Shown here: in pieces, positions 31,196 to 32,960 of the stretch
Layout of the letters: each line of letters opens with the position of its first letter
Numbering within the stretch: the stretch's first letter is position 1
IMG/VR virus record: IMGVR_UViG_3300043539_001124
Coordinates: 1 to 32,960 of that record
Length of the DNA: 32,960 nt
Direction: 5' to 3' (one strand)
Origin: a virus
Position numbers and translations under genes: made by a program
The notes under the pieces: generated by a model
Database searches by the model: none
Told to the model about the DNA's origin: nothing
The model's input: only the letters and a program-made list of their open reading frames with translations

Positions 31196-31532
31196 TTCTC
31201 TTGAATAAATTAATGAATTGAATTGATGATGGATTTCCTAGTATGGCTTCGTCTATACCTATCCAATATCCATCAGATATGTTAGGTGCATCAAGACCGA
31301 ATGCTCTTGGTTGTACAATTGGATAGTTGTTTAAATAAAACATACAATCACTTTTGTCTAGGTCTCTCCAAATAGTTTTAGAGTAATGGTTGTAGGCAAC
31401 TTCTTGCCAAGTTAATCCGTCTTTTGGTTTAAAATCTGTACCACTAATGATAGCAAGAATTTGTCCCAATGGTTTTTTAGCAAGGATTGAATCCCTGATA
31501 CAAAATGATAATGATAGTCCGATGAGTCTCAT
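31185..31532 (-). CDS. Unknown 115-residue protein
   Basis: I choose ATG 31530-31532. The longer reading to 31676 lies antiparallel in codon sense to, and out of frame with, the real upstream gene, and its extra 48 residues are Arg/Cys-rich noise. The trimmed protein begins RLIGLSLSFCIRDSILAKK and contains tryptophan-rich segments (LTWQEVAYNHYSKTIWRDL). No family recognised. It leaves a normal 17-nt gap to the upstream stop. Confidence 0.6.
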   Translation of the reverse strand: MRLIGLSLSFCIRDSILAKKPLGQILAIISGTDFKPKDGLTWQEVAYNHYSKTIWRDLDKSDCMFYLNNYPIVQPRAFGLDAPNISDGYWIGIDEAILGNPSSIQFINLFKRNDI

Positions 31533-31549
31533 TGTTTTAAAAAATTGGT

Positions 31550-31861
31550 TTAAAATAAATCTGGATGTTCTCTCTTTAACCATGCAAGTTGAGCAATAGC
31601 ATCTTCTTTTCTGGAAGCTTGTTCTAAATCTCTCCATTCTTCCCATGTAATGAAACCTAATTCTCTTTTTTGCCAATTAGATAAACAATCACTTACATAG
31701 AAATTTGAATGTTGATGAGAATCCATATCAGCATAAGAAGATAGAATAGCAAATGTATCATCTTCAAAAAAGATAACTAAGTCTTCACTATTTTCTGGGT
31801 AACCTGGAAACTCTTTGATAGTCTTTCCTATCAGTTCTTGGTAATTAAATAACTGTCTCAT
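31550..31861 (-). CDS. Unknown protein, paralogue of 30603-30905
   Basis: A 103-residue protein with an N-terminal strand region (IFFEDDTFAILSSYADMDSH) and a C-terminal helix pair matching the protein at 30603-30905. It is the first gene downstream of the structured noncoding region at 31912-32337. No function known; duplication within 1 kb suggests an accessory role. Confidence 0.72.
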   Translation of the reverse strand: MRQLFNYQELIGKTIKEFPGYPENSEDLVIFFEDDTFAILSSYADMDSHQHSNFYVSDCLSNWQKRELGFITWEEWRDLEQASRKEDAIAQLAWLKREHPDLF

Positions 31862-31911
31862 TTGTGTTTTAGAAATTTGGTTTATAAATATTTGAATTGT
31901 TCAGTTTGATA

Positions 31912-32337
31912 TTTTTGCACGGTTGCAACATTATAGTCTAGTTTTAGCGGAGATCTATCTCCATTTAACCGTGTTGAAGGGTTTTTCCTCAGCATTTCAA
32001 GACAACAACTATTGTTCAATGTTGCAACCATACAAAAAATTAACAAGTGGCACCCGTTTGCAGGTAGGTGCTATCCAATGGTTACATAGCATAACATACG
32101 TTCTATACTAATCCCTGCTTGTTCTTGTTACAGTAAAACAATTGTAAGGTAGGTAGTCATTAAACCCTTATCTCAATTGTTTACATTTTAAGTTGTTATT
32201 GGGTTTCTCAATTACCAATATTAATCAGGTCATTACCTATTAGGACATCCTGAGCCCGAAGCTCTTTACAACCTACTTTTTATGCAGCACCCAAATCCTA
32301 TGGGTAGTGAGGAGACGCTCTTACTGATTACAACTTA
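31912..32337 (-). ncRNA. Candidate large structured noncoding RNA
   Basis: A gene-free stretch of 466 nt (31862-32327) folds by eye into four adjacent domains. D1: 31912-31932 with 32018-32038, 21 positions, of which 19 are Watson-Crick and two are G-U only if the RNA is the minus strand. D2: TAACAAG/CTTGTTA (32041-32047, 32124-32130) enclosing GCACC/GGTGC, whose loop GCAGG (32060-32064) can pair with CCTGC (32114-32118). D3: hairpin 32133-32184 with 11 bp plus one bulge, then 5 bp. D4: TAAGTTGT/ACAACTTA (32189-32196, 32330-32337) enclosing TATTGG/CCAATA, TAATCAG/CTGATTA and GAGC/GCTC. No coding pattern is seen. Its 5' edge overlaps the stop of the upstream gene. Two tRNAs lie 2 kb away, a setting known for the GOLLD and ROOL large phage RNAs. 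Confidence 0.65.
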
Positions 32338-32522
32338 TCTTTTATTATTCTTACTATATTTTCCAGTTCTTCAATTTTGGCCTCCATTTCTGTGGCCCAT
32401 AGATCATACTCAACATGTTCTTGATAGTATTGCTCTATTGTACCATTCTCTCTAAGTTCAGGAAGAGGACAGTTTGCATAACTGTCCTTTAAATCCTGAA
32501 GTTTCTTAAATACATCTTCCAT
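32328..32522 (-). CDS. Unknown 64-residue helical protein
   Basis: A small, acidic, helical protein (FKKLQDLKDSYANC, then WATEMEAKIEELENIVRII) with coiled-coil-like spacing at the end. It follows the upstream gene by 1 nt. Its last codons and stop form one strand of the closing helix of the structured RNA element. Confidence 0.62.
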   Translation of the reverse strand: MEDVFKKLQDLKDSYANCPLPELRENGTIEQYYQEHVEYDLWATEMEAKIEELENIVRIIKDKL

Positions 32523-32523
32523 A

Positions 32524-32922
32524 TCAAATACATTGTTTGGTTACAGAAACTAATTTGTTAATTCTGTCATCAATTCTAATAGATCTGAATGGGCTCTCTC
32601 TTAACCAATGTGGACCAAACCACGTTGATTGCTTAATGGCTGTAATCATAGGTAACGGGCAGAATACAATATCTACTTGCTTTGTTACCCATAAATCCAT
32701 GTAATGCTGCATAGCATTCTTAACATCTGTACTTAAAGAAAAGTCAAGTATAATGTCACCATTAGTACCAAGTTCTGTTTCTATAAAGTCAACCTTTAAT
32801 TTCTCTGCTACAGCATTTGATTGGGATTCTAACATAGAACCATCTGTAAACATAAACGGGTGTGGTGAAGAAAAGTTAGCAACCTTCTTACCATTACTGA
32901 GTGTAATAATGTTTGTTGTCAT
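32524..32922 (-). CDS. Conserved phage protein of unknown function
   Basis: A 132-residue soluble protein. The segment NFSSPHPFMFTDGSMLESQS, then VDFIETELGTNGDIILDF and QVDIVFCPLPMITAIKQSTW, gives a strand-rich fold. This gene type recurs in Bacteroidetes phages without assigned function. It lies near the window edge with a 38-nt upstream stretch that shows nothing definite. Confidence 0.68.
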   Translation of the reverse strand: MTTNIITLSNGKKVANFSSPHPFMFTDGSMLESQSNAVAEKLKVDFIETELGTNGDIILDFSLSTDVKNAMQHYMDLWVTKQVDIVFCPLPMITAIKQSTWFGPHWLRESPFRSIRIDDRINKLVSVTKQCI

Positions 32923-32960
32923 TTGACCAATTGGATTTTAAAATGAAATAAGATTTAGTT

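Noticed and set aside
31533-31676. N-terminal extension of the gene at 31185-31532
   Set aside because: It would overlap the upstream gene by 127 nt out of frame and adds a low-quality Arg/Cys-rich sequence.
31923-32111. Plus-strand ORF of 62 codons in the gap at 31862-32327
   Set aside because: It lies on the opposite strand to all neighbours, has no recognisable composition or start context, and sits wholly within the paired regions of the structured RNA candidate.
31862-32340. Group I or II intron, RNase P RNA or tmRNA in the gap
   Set aside because: I see no split gene at its flanks, no RNase P signature such as GAGGAAAGUC in the right place and no tRNA-like end with a tag frame. GOLLD or ROOL membership cannot be judged by eye and is left open.
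1-32960. Alternative genetic code (TAG or TGA reassigned), known in some crAss-like phages
   Set aside because: Genes end properly at TAG (for example 159, 11548, 21599) and TGA (for example 13092, 30902), and long genes have no in-frame reassigned stops.
1-32960. CRISPR arrays, insertion sequences, integrase or attachment sites
   Set aside because: No regular repeat-spacer pattern, transposase-like or integrase-like protein or long direct repeat was seen.

Overview
The window reads as part of a large double-stranded DNA phage that infects a Bacteroidetes (Flavobacteriia-type) bacterium. The DNA is AT-rich and gene-dense, with short or overlapping gene junctions (many ATGA or TAATG). Upstream regions are A-rich with little Shine-Dalgarno signal. 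Most products are small phage-type proteins. Signal peptides end in the Bacteroidetes style (..AQ, ..GQ, ..SQ), and several proteins carry domains otherwise typical of the type IX secretion system (T9SS) of Bacteroidetes. Gene content (DnaB-type helicase, TOPRIM primase, SF2 helicase, Sak4-like ATPase, uracil-DNA glycosylase, ThyA, spanin-like proteins) fits a crAss-like phage (Crassvirales). No capsid, terminase, portal, DNA polymerase or RNA polymerase gene lies in the window, so that placement is inference. TAG, TGA and TAA all act as ordinary stops.

Layout. (1) 1-8954, minus strand: replication and recombination operon. In transcription order: DnaA domain IV-like protein, winged-helix-like protein, DnaB-type helicase, unknown protein, Sak4-like ATPase, SSB-like protein, a strong terminator, TOPRIM primase, SegE-like GIY-YIG endonuclease, a metallopeptidase-like/VWA protein with its AAA+ partner, an unknown protein, and the start of a PD-(D/E)XK-type nuclease. 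(2) 9024-10136, plus strand: lysis-type membrane cassette (TM plus coiled-coil protein, holin-like protein, overlapping spanin pair), divergent from region 1. (3) 10137-15804: uracil-DNA glycosylase, a small plus-strand gene, thymidylate synthase and many small unknown proteins, four of them too short for usual gene calling. (4) 15849-22251, minus: a second VWA/AAA+ pair (the VWA protein has a G/Y/S-rich low-complexity head), SF2 helicase, HNH nuclease and small proteins. (5) 22253-25926, minus: five consecutive exported proteins with beta-propeller, PKD, CHU_C (type B T9SS sorting) and a short type A-like T9SS ending. (6) 26134-28808: IMP dehydrogenase/GMP reductase-like enzyme and small proteins. 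(7) 28811-32922: spore photoproduct lyase-family radical SAM enzyme, two tRNA genes flanking an odd structured element, exported and paralogous small proteins, and a 466-nt gene-free stretch that folds into four adjacent domains closed by long helices and looks like a large structured noncoding RNA on the minus strand.

How it fits together: region 1 would open and copy phage DNA, regions 3 and 6 tune nucleotide pools and keep uracil out, the SF2 helicase, Sak4-like ATPase and nucleases serve recombination, and region 2 would end the infection. The least explained parts are the structured RNA (about 31912-32337), the T9SS-like secreted cassette and the duplicated AAA+/VWA modules.
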